This document shows, in pieces, positions 31,364-37,604 of a DNA stretch of 37,604 nucleotides (within the stretch, counting starts at the first letter, position 1; the number at the start of each line of letters is the position of its first letter). The position numbers and the translations under genes were made by a program. The DNA comes from Candidatus Aenigmatarchaeota archaeon (lineage in GTDB: Archaea; Aenigmatarchaeota; Aenigmatarchaeia; CG10238-14; SpSt-28). Location: the NCBI GenBank assembly GCA_020832825.1, contig JAJHRL010000004.1, positions 1 through 37,604 on the forward strand, in the 5' to 3' direction. A model generated the notes under the pieces. That model saw only the letters and a list, made by a program, of their open reading frames with translations. It was not told the origin of the DNA and made no database searches.

Positions 31364-32959
31364 ATGGAAGGAGTTTCTCCTGAGGAAATAGCAGAGAAAA
31401 TAAGAGAAGTGAGTATAGCTGAGTTTTTTGAGAAAAATAGACATTTGCTTGGCTACGAAAATCCAACTAAAAGTTTATTCACAGTAGTTAAGGAGGGAGT
31501 TGATAATTCGATTGACGCATGTTTAGAAGCTAGAATTTTACCTAAAATAAAGGTTAGTGTTAAGCATGTTGGAGAGAATGTTTATAGAGTGAAAATTGAG
31601 GATAACGGTCCTGGATTACCTCCAGAAAAAATCCCTATTGCTTTTGGCAAATTTTTAGTTGGAAGCAAGTTCTATCGGTATAGACAATCTATTGGAACCC
31701 AAGGTATAGGAATTAAAGGAGCAATTTTGTACGCTCAGCTAACTACAGGAAAGCCAGCCAAGATAATAAGTTACTACAAGAAGAAAAAACACACATTTGA
31801 GCTTATGATCGATGTTTTAAGAAATGAACCAAAAGTGGTTTCTTATTCTGCTGAAAATATAAGCGAAGAATTACATGGCCTATCGATAGAACTTTTTGTA
31901 GAAGGAAGGTATGTAGAGAAAGGACAATCTATACCAGTCTACTTAAAATATCTCTGGCTTGCAAATCCTTATGTTGAGATAACCTATGATGGTCCTGAAA
32001 ACGGGTTTAAATTAGAGCCTGTTGTAAATGAGCTACCACCAGCGCCTAAGGAAATTAAGCCGCATCCATATGGAGTTGAGTTAGGGAGATTTAGAAGAAT
32101 GTTACAATTAACTAATGCAAAAACAGTTTCAGGATTTCTTTCCTCTGAATTTTCTAGAGTTAGTCCACAAACCGCAGAAAAAATTTGCAAATTAGCAAGA
32201 GTTGATCCAAAAAAACACCCGAAAAATATAAGCGATGAAGAAGCAGAGAGATTGCATAAAGCAATGCAAAGCATAAAACTAAAAGCACCACCTACCAATT
32301 GTTTATCACCCTTAAAGGAGGATTTCCTTGCAGAGGCATTAAAAAAAGAATTTCAACCAGAATTTGTTACAGTTGTAATAAGAAGGCCAAACGTTTATAG
32401 AGGGAATCCGTTCCAAGTTCAAGTTGCTTTAGCCTATGGTGGAAAAATTAATGAGATACAATCAGGCCAACAGGCAGCTATTTTACTGAGGTTCGCAAAT
32501 CATACTCCCTTGCTCTACAATCAATCAGATTGCGCAATTACAAGGGCTGTAGAAGAAGTCGATTGGAGAAACTATGGTTTAAGTCAATCAGCTGGTAGCT
32601 TCCCACAAGCACCTCTCGTAATTTTTGTTGATTTGCTTTCAGTTTGGATACCATATAAAAGTGAAGGGAAGCAAGCAATTGCAGAGTACCCAGAAATAAT
32701 AAAAGAGATAAAATTAGGACTCCAGGAGGCTGGTAGAAGATTAGCTGTTTTTCTGCATAAAAAAATAATGAGGGAACAGCTGAGAATGAGGGCTAACATT
32801 TTTGAAGCATATTCAAATGTTTTTAGCGAGTTTGTTGCCGAGCTCACAGGGAAAGATTTAGAATACATAAAAAGAAAGATTTTAGAGTTAATTAAAAAAG
32901 GAGAATTTAAAGAAGGAGAAGAAAAAAGATTAAAAGAAGAAGTTATTGAGGTGAAATAG
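31364..32959 (+). CDS. top6B: DNA topoisomerase VI subunit B
   Basis: 531 residues, GHKL ATPase of the type IIB topoisomerase. The Bergerat fold has KEGVDNSIDACLEA (N box), VKIEDNGPGLPPEK (G1) and QSIGTQGIGIKGAILYAQ (G2/G3). The transducer Lys region (about 420-430) has SEGKQAIAEYPEI. Length is usual. GAGGTGA at its 3' end acts as the ribosome-binding site for subunit A, which starts on the very next base. Confidence 0.96.
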   Translation: MEGVSPEEIAEKIREVSIAEFFEKNRHLLGYENPTKSLFTVVKEGVDNSIDACLEARILPKIKVSVKHVGENVYRVKIEDNGPGLPPEKIPIAFGKFLVGSKFYRYRQSIGTQGIGIKGAILYAQLTTGKPAKIISYYKKKKHTFELMIDVLRNEPKVVSYSAENISEELHGLSIELFVEGRYVEKGQSIPVYLKYLWLANPYVEITYDGPENGFKLEPVVNELPPAPKEIKPHPYGVELGRFRRMLQLTNAKTVSGFLSSEFSRVSPQTAEKICKLARVDPKKHPKNISDEEAERLHKAMQSIKLKAPPTNCLSPLKEDFLAEALKKEFQPEFVTVVIRRPNVYRGNPFQVQVALAYGGKINEIQSGQQAAILLRFANHTPLLYNQSDCAITRAVEEVDWRNYGLSQSAGSFPQAPLVIFVDLLSVWIPYKSEGKQAIAEYPEIIKEIKLGLQEAGRRLAVFLHKKIMREQLRMRANIFEAYSNVFSEFVAELTGKDLEYIKRKILELIKKGEFKEGEEKRLKEEVIEVK

Positions 32960-34063
32960 ATGCATTTTTATTTGAAACCAAAGAAGAAAGAAGAAATATT
33001 ACTCACTTTAAAAGCTCTTGGAGATAGTTTTTTAAAGGAGATAGAGGAAGGGAAAAACCCTAGTGTTGAAATTCCTACCAGAACGCTTAGGAATGTTAGG
33101 TTCGATGAAAAAAACAGAAGGTTGTACCTCGGTGGCTATGTTTCTAGAAGATATTTGCTGCATTTAGCGCAAATAAGAAGTTTTACTCAATTGGCAGGAG
33201 TGGCAGCGCTTGCAAAGAAGCTTATAGAAGAAGACAAGCATGTTAGCTTAAGAGAAACATTTTACATACTCAAAAGAACAATACCAGGTTTAAAGAGAAA
33301 CATAGTTGATGAACAGGAGGAATCAAACAGAGCGGTTGAAGACTTAGAATTAGTAATAAATGCTTTAAGAGAACAACTACACATAAATGCAAATAAATTG
33401 GGTGCAGTAGCTGGTAATGTTGTTATTAGAGATAGAGGAGATTTAATAGATTGGTCTAAACTTGGTTCTGGAGGTTGGTCCGTTCCTAGCAATGTCGAAG
33501 ATATAGAATTTGTTAAAGTTGACGCGAAATTCGTTCTCTACATAGAAAAATCTGCAGTATGGGAAAGACTGCATGAAGATAAAGTTTGGAAGAAACTTAA
33601 CTGTATAATCGTTGCCTCTCAAGGCCAAGCTACGCGAGGAATAAGGAGATTACTGCAAAGACTAAATTATGAACATGGCTTACCAATTTTTGTACTAACA
33701 GATGCCGACCCATGGGGAATTTATATTTATTCTGTTATAAAATTTGGCTCTATAACGCTTGCTCATGTTAGCGATAGGTTGGCTGTTCCTTCCGCCAAAT
33801 TCTTAGGGCTGAAACCATCTGATGTTAAGAAGTATGGGTTAGAGAAGCATTTAATCAAGTTAAAGGAGATAGATAAGAAAAGATTGAATGAAGTAAGAAA
33901 TTATGAGTGGTTTAAGAAGAATAAAGAATGGCAGAGGGAGTTTGATTTAATGGCAAAGATGGATGCAAAAGCAGAATTAGAGGCATTAGCAGCTAGAGGA
34001 ATTACTTTCATAAGCGATAAGTATCTACCAGAAAAGCTAAAAAATGAAGATTGGCTTGACTAG
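32960..34063 (+). CDS. top6A: DNA topoisomerase VI subunit A
   Basis: 367 residues, Spo11-like DNA-cleaving subunit. The winged-helix region holds the catalytic Tyr in SLRETFYILKRTIPG. The Toprim domain has YIEKSAVWERL (metal Glu) and VLTDADPWGIYIYS (DxD). RDRGDLIDWSKLGSGGW is also typical. It starts immediately after top6B with an overlapping ribosome-binding site. Confidence 0.96.
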   Translation: MHFYLKPKKKEEILLTLKALGDSFLKEIEEGKNPSVEIPTRTLRNVRFDEKNRRLYLGGYVSRRYLLHLAQIRSFTQLAGVAALAKKLIEEDKHVSLRETFYILKRTIPGLKRNIVDEQEESNRAVEDLELVINALREQLHINANKLGAVAGNVVIRDRGDLIDWSKLGSGGWSVPSNVEDIEFVKVDAKFVLYIEKSAVWERLHEDKVWKKLNCIIVASQGQATRGIRRLLQRLNYEHGLPIFVLTDADPWGIYIYSVIKFGSITLAHVSDRLAVPSAKFLGLKPSDVKKYGLEKHLIKLKEIDKKRLNEVRNYEWFKKNKEWQREFDLMAKMDAKAELEALAARGITFISDKYLPEKLKNEDWLD

Positions 34064-34114
34064 TGAATTTAGGAAATAAAAGTTAAGATTTAAATTTAAG
34101 AAATAAAGTTGAAG

Positions 34115-34408
34115 ATGGACTTGCTTTTATTCAGTAAAAAAGAAAATTGTAAGAAAGTGGAAGAAAAGTTAAAAAAGGATGAGTTAGTTTCTGGAGCTTC
34201 TATAAAAATTAGAGATGCAAGCATTACAAACAAAGATGGAGTATATTTCTATTTAGAAGGAACTGAAGATAAAATTGAAAAAGCAAGAGAGTTAGTTAGA
34301 GGTCTAGCTGAAGAGATTTCTGGAGAGGAAAAAGAGAGAGTTGTTAAACTTTTAAAAGAAGAAGAAGAAAAAGCGATGGAAGGTTTTGGTTTAATCCTCG
34401 GTAAGTAA
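34115..34408 (+). CDS. Hypothetical small charged protein
   Basis: 97 residues from the ATG at 34115; the track's TTG at 34109 adds two. A TATA-like TTTAAATTT about 24 bp before that ATG supports a leaderless start. It looks alpha/beta: MDLLLFSKKENCKKVEEKLK, then a segment ending in DGVYFYLEGTEDKIEKAREL, recalling a small ferredoxin-like or KH-like fold, then a long charged helix ending in GFGLILGK. No family is assigned. The 3' end overlaps the convergent acidic gene by 18 nt. Confidence 0.75.
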   Translation: MDLLLFSKKENCKKVEEKLKKDELVSGASIKIRDASITNKDGVYFYLEGTEDKIEKARELVRGLAEEISGEEKERVVKLLKEEEEKAMEGFGLILGK

Positions 34409-34588
34409 CTTGTTTAAGTCTGGATTTAACTCTGGAGTCATCTCTGTCTGAATGGTTCTGACTTTATAGTCTGTAAGTTCATACGATGGGTGTTCCACTC
34501 CTCTTATCTCATAGTCGTTTTCTTGAGGAGGATAACTCTGTAAAGAATAAGTTTTGATACTCGAGCCAGGCTCTTCCTGCTCACCCAT
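34391..34588 (-). CDS. Hypothetical 65-residue acidic protein
   Basis: 65 residues, MGEQEEPGSSIKTYSLQSYP onward, rich in Glu, Tyr, Pro and Thr, probably disordered (ENDYEIRGVEHPSYELTDYK, MTPELNPDL). There is no membrane segment. It is supported as a real gene by GGTGAG a few nt before the ATG and a TATA-like AAGTTATAATTG further upstream on minus. It lies between convergent 34115-34408 and tRNA-Gly. No family recognised. Confidence 0.62.
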   Translation of the reverse strand: MGEQEEPGSSIKTYSLQSYPPQENDYEIRGVEHPSYELTDYKVRTIQTEMTPELNPDLNKLLTED

Positions 34589-34684
34589 CTTTTTCTCACC
34601 AGCTTTTCAATTATAACTTGTTGTTCAACTTAAAAAGTTTAGTGTCTTGTCGAATCTTATAAATCTTGTAAAAAATTAAAATAT

Positions 34685-34758
34685 GCGCCAGTAGTCTAGC
34701 CTGGTTAGGACACGAGCTTGCCAAGCTCGGGGCCCGGGTTCAAATCCCGGCTGGCGCA
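34685..34758 (+). tRNA. tRNA-Gly(GCC)
   Basis: The acceptor pair is GCGCCAG/CTGGCGC with discriminator A. The D arm is GTC...GAC, the anticodon stem CGAGC/GCTCG with loop TTGCCAA, and the T arm CCGGG-TTCAAAT-CCCGG. There is no intron. The track ORF beginning at 34718 starts inside it. Confidence 0.94.
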
Positions 34759-34780
34759 AATTTATACTTTGCCACAAAAA

Positions 34781-35293
34781 ATGAGTATGAAGTGGAGAAA
34801 TTTTGTTCTAATTTTAACGATTGTGTTTCTCTTTCTTTCTATACTACTTCTAATTCCTACTAAAATTTCACCATCCTCCTATTTTCTATTTTTACCATCT
34901 GCATTTACACTCCTATTTTCATTTCTCCTTCTTTTCGTCTATTTGGTATTTAGTGAGAAAAAGGAAGGAATAAAAGAAAGGTACGAGTTGCCTTCTCCAT
35001 TTGTTGAAACAGTTGAGAACCTCTATGAGATTTTGAAGAAAGGTGGAGAAAAAAACTGGAACGCAGAAAGGATACTATCTCAAATTTTCCCATTTATCGA
35101 AAAGATAGTGAGAGAGTATTCGGATGCGTTGAGAAAATTTGATCGTTCTGTGTCCGGTCCTTTCTTTGATATCTACTATTCCGTTGAAGGAAAGCATAGT
35201 CACTACTATATAAAAAGGTTAGTGAGAGATATAAGGCATTTAAAAAATAGCTGCGAGGAGATAATTAAATATGCAAGCAAGAGAGTGTATTAA
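34781..35293 (+). CDS. Two-helix membrane protein with cytoplasmic helical domain
   Basis: About 170 residues from the ATG at 34781 (an ATG six nt later is equally possible and sits better with the TATA-like TTTATAC). The track start lies in tRNA-Gly and is rejected. Two transmembrane helices (about 8-26 and 32-57) are followed by a helical domain, with LPSPFVETVENLYEILKKGG and FDRSVSGPFFDIYYSVEGKH. No family is recognised. It overlaps the next gene by 23 nt, so the two are likely partners. Confidence 0.7.
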   Translation: MSMKWRNFVLILTIVFLFLSILLLIPTKISPSSYFLFLPSAFTLLFSFLLLFVYLVFSEKKEGIKERYELPSPFVETVENLYEILKKGGEKNWNAERILSQIFPFIEKIVREYSDALRKFDRSVSGPFFDIYYSVEGKHSHYYIKRLVRDIRHLKNSCEEIIKYASKRVY

Positions 35294-35747
35294 AGATGTG
35301 CTGGAAAAATTATATAGGCTAACTTCTCCTATACTGATAGGAAAAGAGGTGGTTACACTTTTTGAAGAAAAAAGTCCGTATCCGATTTCTCAATTGAATT
35401 TCGTTGTTAGAGAAGAAGAGTTGAGGAAACTACAAGCTATTTATGCACATGCAGAGAGTAATAAAGAGTGTGTTATTTTTGAGGAGTGCGGTATTGTATT
35501 TAGCTTTGGCCTTCCAAGTTATTATGGAATTACAACCTTTCCACATAACTACGAAGAAAGGAACTTCAGAGGAATAAAACTAAATGTTCGTCCTCTTCTT
35601 CTTGTTATTAAAGATTATAAAGAAATGAAAAAAAGGATGGAAGAAGCAGCTAAGCAGATTGGAGACGAAGGTTTGAGTTCTCGTCCTATCTACAAAGAGA
35701 TAAAACAAGTAATAGCATACCTTTACGAGCATTTACGAGCGTCTTAA
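35271..35747 (+). CDS. Hypothetical protein, possible degenerate nucleotidyltransferase fold
   Basis: 158 residues, soluble alpha/beta. ILIGKEVVTLFEEKSPYPIS followed by QLNFVVREEELRKL recalls the 'D.D.vv' strand region of minimal nucleotidyltransferases, but the acidic pair is missing, so any activity would be lost. This is a weak resemblance only. It overlaps the membrane protein upstream and precedes the ribosomal protein genes with a promoter-like TTTTTAAATC gap. Confidence 0.65.
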   Translation: MQARECIKDVLEKLYRLTSPILIGKEVVTLFEEKSPYPISQLNFVVREEELRKLQAIYAHAESNKECVIFEECGIVFSFGLPSYYGITTFPHNYEERNFRGIKLNVRPLLLVIKDYKEMKKRMEEAAKQIGDEGLSSRPIYKEIKQVIAYLYEHLRAS

Positions 35748-35779
35748 TTTTTAAATCTTCAAAACAAAAATTAAGCCTT

Positions 35780-36145
35780 ATGGTAAAAAGGACAGGTCCA
35801 ACAAATCCGATGTTGAAAAAATTGATTGAAGAACTTAAAAGAAAATCGCTAGAGGAAAATGTGAGAATTTGGAAGAGGGTAGCAGAGATTCTTGAAAGAC
35901 CTACTAGAAGAAGAGTTGAAATAAACTTGAAGCATATAGAAAGAGAGGCAAAAGAAGGAGAAACTATTGTTGTTCCTGGAGTAGTTTTAAGCGAGGGTGA
36001 ATTAAAAAAGAAAGTTACCATAGCTGCCTGGAGATTTTCAGCTAAAGCCAGAGAAAAAATTGAAAAAGCTGGATCGAGAGCAATTTCTATTGAAGAATTA
36101 ATTAAAGAAAATCCAAAAGGAAGTAATGTTAGGATAATGGTGTGA
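35780..36145 (+). CDS. rpl18e: Large-subunit ribosomal protein L18e
   Basis: 121 residues, archaeal/eukaryotic eL18. Typical stretches are RTGPTNPMLKKLIEELKRKS, WKRVAEILERPTRRRVEINL and VVPGVVLSEGELKKKVTIAA. It heads the common archaeal order L18e-L13-S9, and its stop overlaps the next gene's upstream GTG. Confidence 0.96.
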   Translation: MVKRTGPTNPMLKKLIEELKRKSLEENVRIWKRVAEILERPTRRRVEINLKHIEREAKEGETIVVPGVVLSEGELKKKVTIAAWRFSAKAREKIEKAGSRAISIEELIKENPKGSNVRIMV

Positions 36146-36147
36146 GC

Positions 36148-36570
36148 ATGAAGATATACGATGCTACCAATCAAATTGCAGGAAGACTAGCAACTTATGT
36201 AGCAAAAGATTTGCTGAATGGAGAGCAAGTAATTATTGTTAATGCGGAAAAAGCTGTGTTATCTGGAGATCCAAAAATGAAGTTGAGAGAGTTTAAACAA
36301 AAAAGAGATAGAGGAGATCCTAAAAAGGGACCTTTCTATCCGAGATATCCAGACTTAATTTTAAGGAGAATTATTAGAGGAATGCTGCCTTGGCATAAGG
36401 ATAAAGGAAGGAAAGCTTACAGAAGACTTAAGGTTTACATTGGTGAGCCAGAAGAATTTAAGAATAAGGAGAAAATTAGAATAAAGGAGGCTGATGCAAG
36501 CAAATTAAAGTGTAAGTACATTACTCTTGGAGAGTTGTCATTGATGTTAGGGGCTGAGAAAAGATGGTGA
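36148..36570 (+). CDS. rpl13: Large-subunit ribosomal protein L13 (uL13)
   Basis: 140 residues from the ATG at 36148. The GTG at 36142 overlaps the L18e stop and adds two residues, while GGTG just upstream suits the ATG. Family features are IYDATNQIAGRLATYVAKDL, IIVNAEKAVLSGDPK and ILRRIIRGMLPWHKDKGRKA. It overlaps rps9 by 7 nt. Confidence 0.95.
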   Translation: MKIYDATNQIAGRLATYVAKDLLNGEQVIIVNAEKAVLSGDPKMKLREFKQKRDRGDPKKGPFYPRYPDLILRRIIRGMLPWHKDKGRKAYRRLKVYIGEPEEFKNKEKIRIKEADASKLKCKYITLGELSLMLGAEKRW

Positions 36571-36989
36571 AGAAAGAAAAAACAATATTGGAAGTTGGGA
36601 AAAGAAGGTTAGCAATTGCTAGAGCTGTTATTAAGGAAGGAACGGGCAAGGTTTTCATCAATTCTAGACCTTTAGATCTCTGGGGTACACCAGTTTTAAG
36701 GCTTTGGGTTAAAGAACCATTAATTTTGGCAGGGGATTTAGCAAAGGTTGTAGATATTCATGTTAATGTTAGAAGTGGCGGAATTGTTGGGCAAGCTGAA
36801 GCTGTTAGACAGGCTATTGCTAAGGCCTTAGTTAAGTATTCAAAAGACAAAAAATTGAAGCAGAAGTTTTTGGAATATGATAGGAATCTTCTAGTTTATG
36901 ATCCAAGAAGAAACGAGCCGCATCATGCAAGCGGAAAAGGGGCTAGCAAAAGAGGAAGCAGAAGACACAAACAAAGATCTAAAAGGTAG
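36564..36989 (+). CDS. rps9: Small-subunit ribosomal protein S9 (uS9)
   Basis: 141 residues. Family motifs are VGKRRLAIARAVIKEGTGKV, VNVRSGGIVGQAEAVRQAIA, LLVYDPRRNEPHHASGKGAS and a basic tail ending SKR that reaches the P-site tRNA. It overlaps rpl13. The downstream partners often seen in archaea (rpoN, rpoK) are not in this window. Confidence 0.96.
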   Translation: MVKKEKTILEVGKRRLAIARAVIKEGTGKVFINSRPLDLWGTPVLRLWVKEPLILAGDLAKVVDIHVNVRSGGIVGQAEAVRQAIAKALVKYSKDKKLKQKFLEYDRNLLVYDPRRNEPHHASGKGASKRGSRRHKQRSKR

Positions 36990-37012
36990 TTGTTAGGTTT
37001 ATAGAAAGAGAG

Positions 37013-37384
37013 TTATTCGAGTGCATCTTTGTACTTTCTGCAAAGGTTAGAGATTGATTGAATATCGTTTCTACTTATTGATTTTAGGATTCTACCAACT
37101 TTTTCTCTGAAAAACTCATCAATTTTCCTCTCTCCTATTTCCTTTTTTATTCTTTCTGCAATCTTTATTCCTTCCTTGTCAAAATCTGTTAGTATTACAG
37201 CTTTCCCCTCTTTTATTCTCTTTAGTTTATTTGCATAAACAATTTTACCCTTGTACCCGAGTTTTCGCAAAGCTTCTTTATCTTTCCTCCCTTCTACAAT
37301 AACATAGGTAACATCTTCATTCATATTTTCAACTAAATTTTTCAATTCGAGAAACGCTTGTTTCTCTCTCATTTCTTTTCTCAT
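37013..37384 (-). CDS. Toprim-domain protein (UPF0292-like)
   Basis: 123 residues, essentially one Toprim domain: metal Glu in YVIVEGRKDKEALRKLGY and the DxD-like AVILTDFDKEGIKIAERI. This matches the small archaeal UPF0292/RNase M5-like Toprim group, whose substrate is unproven. A charged C-terminal helical part (about 90-123) follows. It is convergent with rps9 and divergent from tRNA-Lys. Confidence 0.88.
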   Translation of the reverse strand: MRKEMREKQAFLELKNLVENMNEDVTYVIVEGRKDKEALRKLGYKGKIVYANKLKRIKEGKAVILTDFDKEGIKIAERIKKEIGERKIDEFFREKVGRILKSISRNDIQSISNLCRKYKDALE

Positions 37385-37421
37385 AGAGATTTTTAATGCA
37401 TAGAGGGAAATAATTCTTGAA

Positions 37422-37495
37422 GGGCCTGTAGCTCAGCCAGGTAGAGCAGCCGGCTCTTAACCGGTTGGTCGCGGGTTCGAATCCCGCCAGGCCCA
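37422..37495 (+). tRNA. tRNA-Lys(CTT)
   Basis: The acceptor pair is GGGCCTG/CAGGCCC with discriminator A. The D arm is GCTC...GAGC, the anticodon stem GCCGG/CCGGT with loop CTCTTAA, and the T arm GCGGG-TTCGAAT-CCCGC. There is no intron. A TATA-like TTTTTAATG is upstream. Confidence 0.94.
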
Positions 37496-37546
37496 AAATA
37501 AAAATGGGATATAGATACCTTTTTGAAATTTGGTGGTTTTCAGAAA

Positions 37547-37604
37547 AATTTAAACCAAATTAGCAAACTTAAGAATAATATGAATTATTTGGAGAACGAA
37601 TGAG
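37547..37604 (+). promoter_or_regulatory. Promoter and start of a gene beyond the window
   Basis: A TATA-like AATTTAAA (37547-37554) predicts a start near 37578. GGAG (37591-37594) stands five nt before an ATG at 37600, the probable first codon of a gene running out of the window. Confidence 0.4.

Noticed and set aside
31027-31444. Minus-strand ORFs across the KH protein and top6B start
   Set aside because: They overlap two well-supported conserved genes and show no family features.
34718-34780. Upstream start of the two-helix membrane protein
   Set aside because: It begins inside tRNA-Gly and adds residues that merely translate the tRNA's T arm.
37580-37603. Seven-codon leader peptide MNYLENE before the next gene
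   Set aside because: The short frame more simply reflects a 5' leader carrying the GGAG ribosome-binding site.

Overview
The window looks like a compact, AT-rich archaeal chromosome segment. It carries archaeal-only or archaeal-type genes: topoisomerase VI A and B, aIF1A, Rio1, NMD3, archaeal-type S-adenosylmethionine synthetase, TYW1/Taw1, ribosomal proteins L18e-L13-S9, form III RuBisCO with its AMP-salvage partners, a 7S SRP RNA and tRNAs with bulge-helix-bulge introns. TATA boxes centred about 24-27 nt before many start codons suggest leaderless mRNAs; a minority of genes have GGTGA/GGAG ribosome-binding sites. Small genes, tight packing and this gene set suggest a DPANN-like lineage. That assignment is inference and I cannot name the taxon.

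Layout. (1) 1-16.4 kb is a cell-surface region. It holds a giant Asn/Ser/Thr-rich Ig-like membrane protein (5' end outside the window), a secreted TasA/camelysin-like protein divergent from a small winged-helix protein, a three-gene set of membrane-anchored Ig-like proteins, an 812-residue winged-helix/transmembrane/Ig-ectodomain fusion, a MinD-like ATPase, three more secreted or anchored proteins, a short VIT/CCC1-like transporter and a second MinD-like ATPase. (2) 16.4-20.5 kb encodes the AMP-to-3-phosphoglycerate pathway on the minus strand (AMP phosphorylase, RuBisCO III, ribose-1,5-bisphosphate isomerase), with a secreted Cys-rich protein inside it. (3) 20.6-24.0 kb holds protein isoaspartate methyltransferase, tRNA-Trp, tRNA-Val, a dUTPase-like protein, an M50 protease, a YdjM-like membrane protein and a membrane-anchored Lon-type protease. 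(4) 24.0-24.9 kb has the SRP RNA divergent from an unannotated 31-residue Glu/Trp microprotein, followed by a small three-helix membrane protein. (5) 24.9-25.9 kb has a decayed MFS transporter abutting a two-intron tRNA-Leu, then a tRNA-Glu with an 11-nt intron. (6) 25.9-37.5 kb is mostly informational: acylphosphatase, Taw1 facing tRNA-Phe, SAM synthetase, a GT2 glycosyltransferase, NMD3-aIF1A-Rio1-KH-Top6B-Top6A, small unknowns, tRNA-Gly, L18e-L13-S9, a Toprim protein and tRNA-Lys.

The best candidate for an undescribed system is the surface cluster. Two MinD-like ATPases, two DNA-binding proteins (one a transmembrane fusion), dyad repeats at both regulator promoters and about nine secreted or anchored Ig-like proteins look like one regulated, positioned surface structure. 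The microprotein beside the SRP RNA and the two-intron tRNA-Leu are the other strongest observations. I saw no rRNA, CRISPR array, insertion sequence or replication origin.
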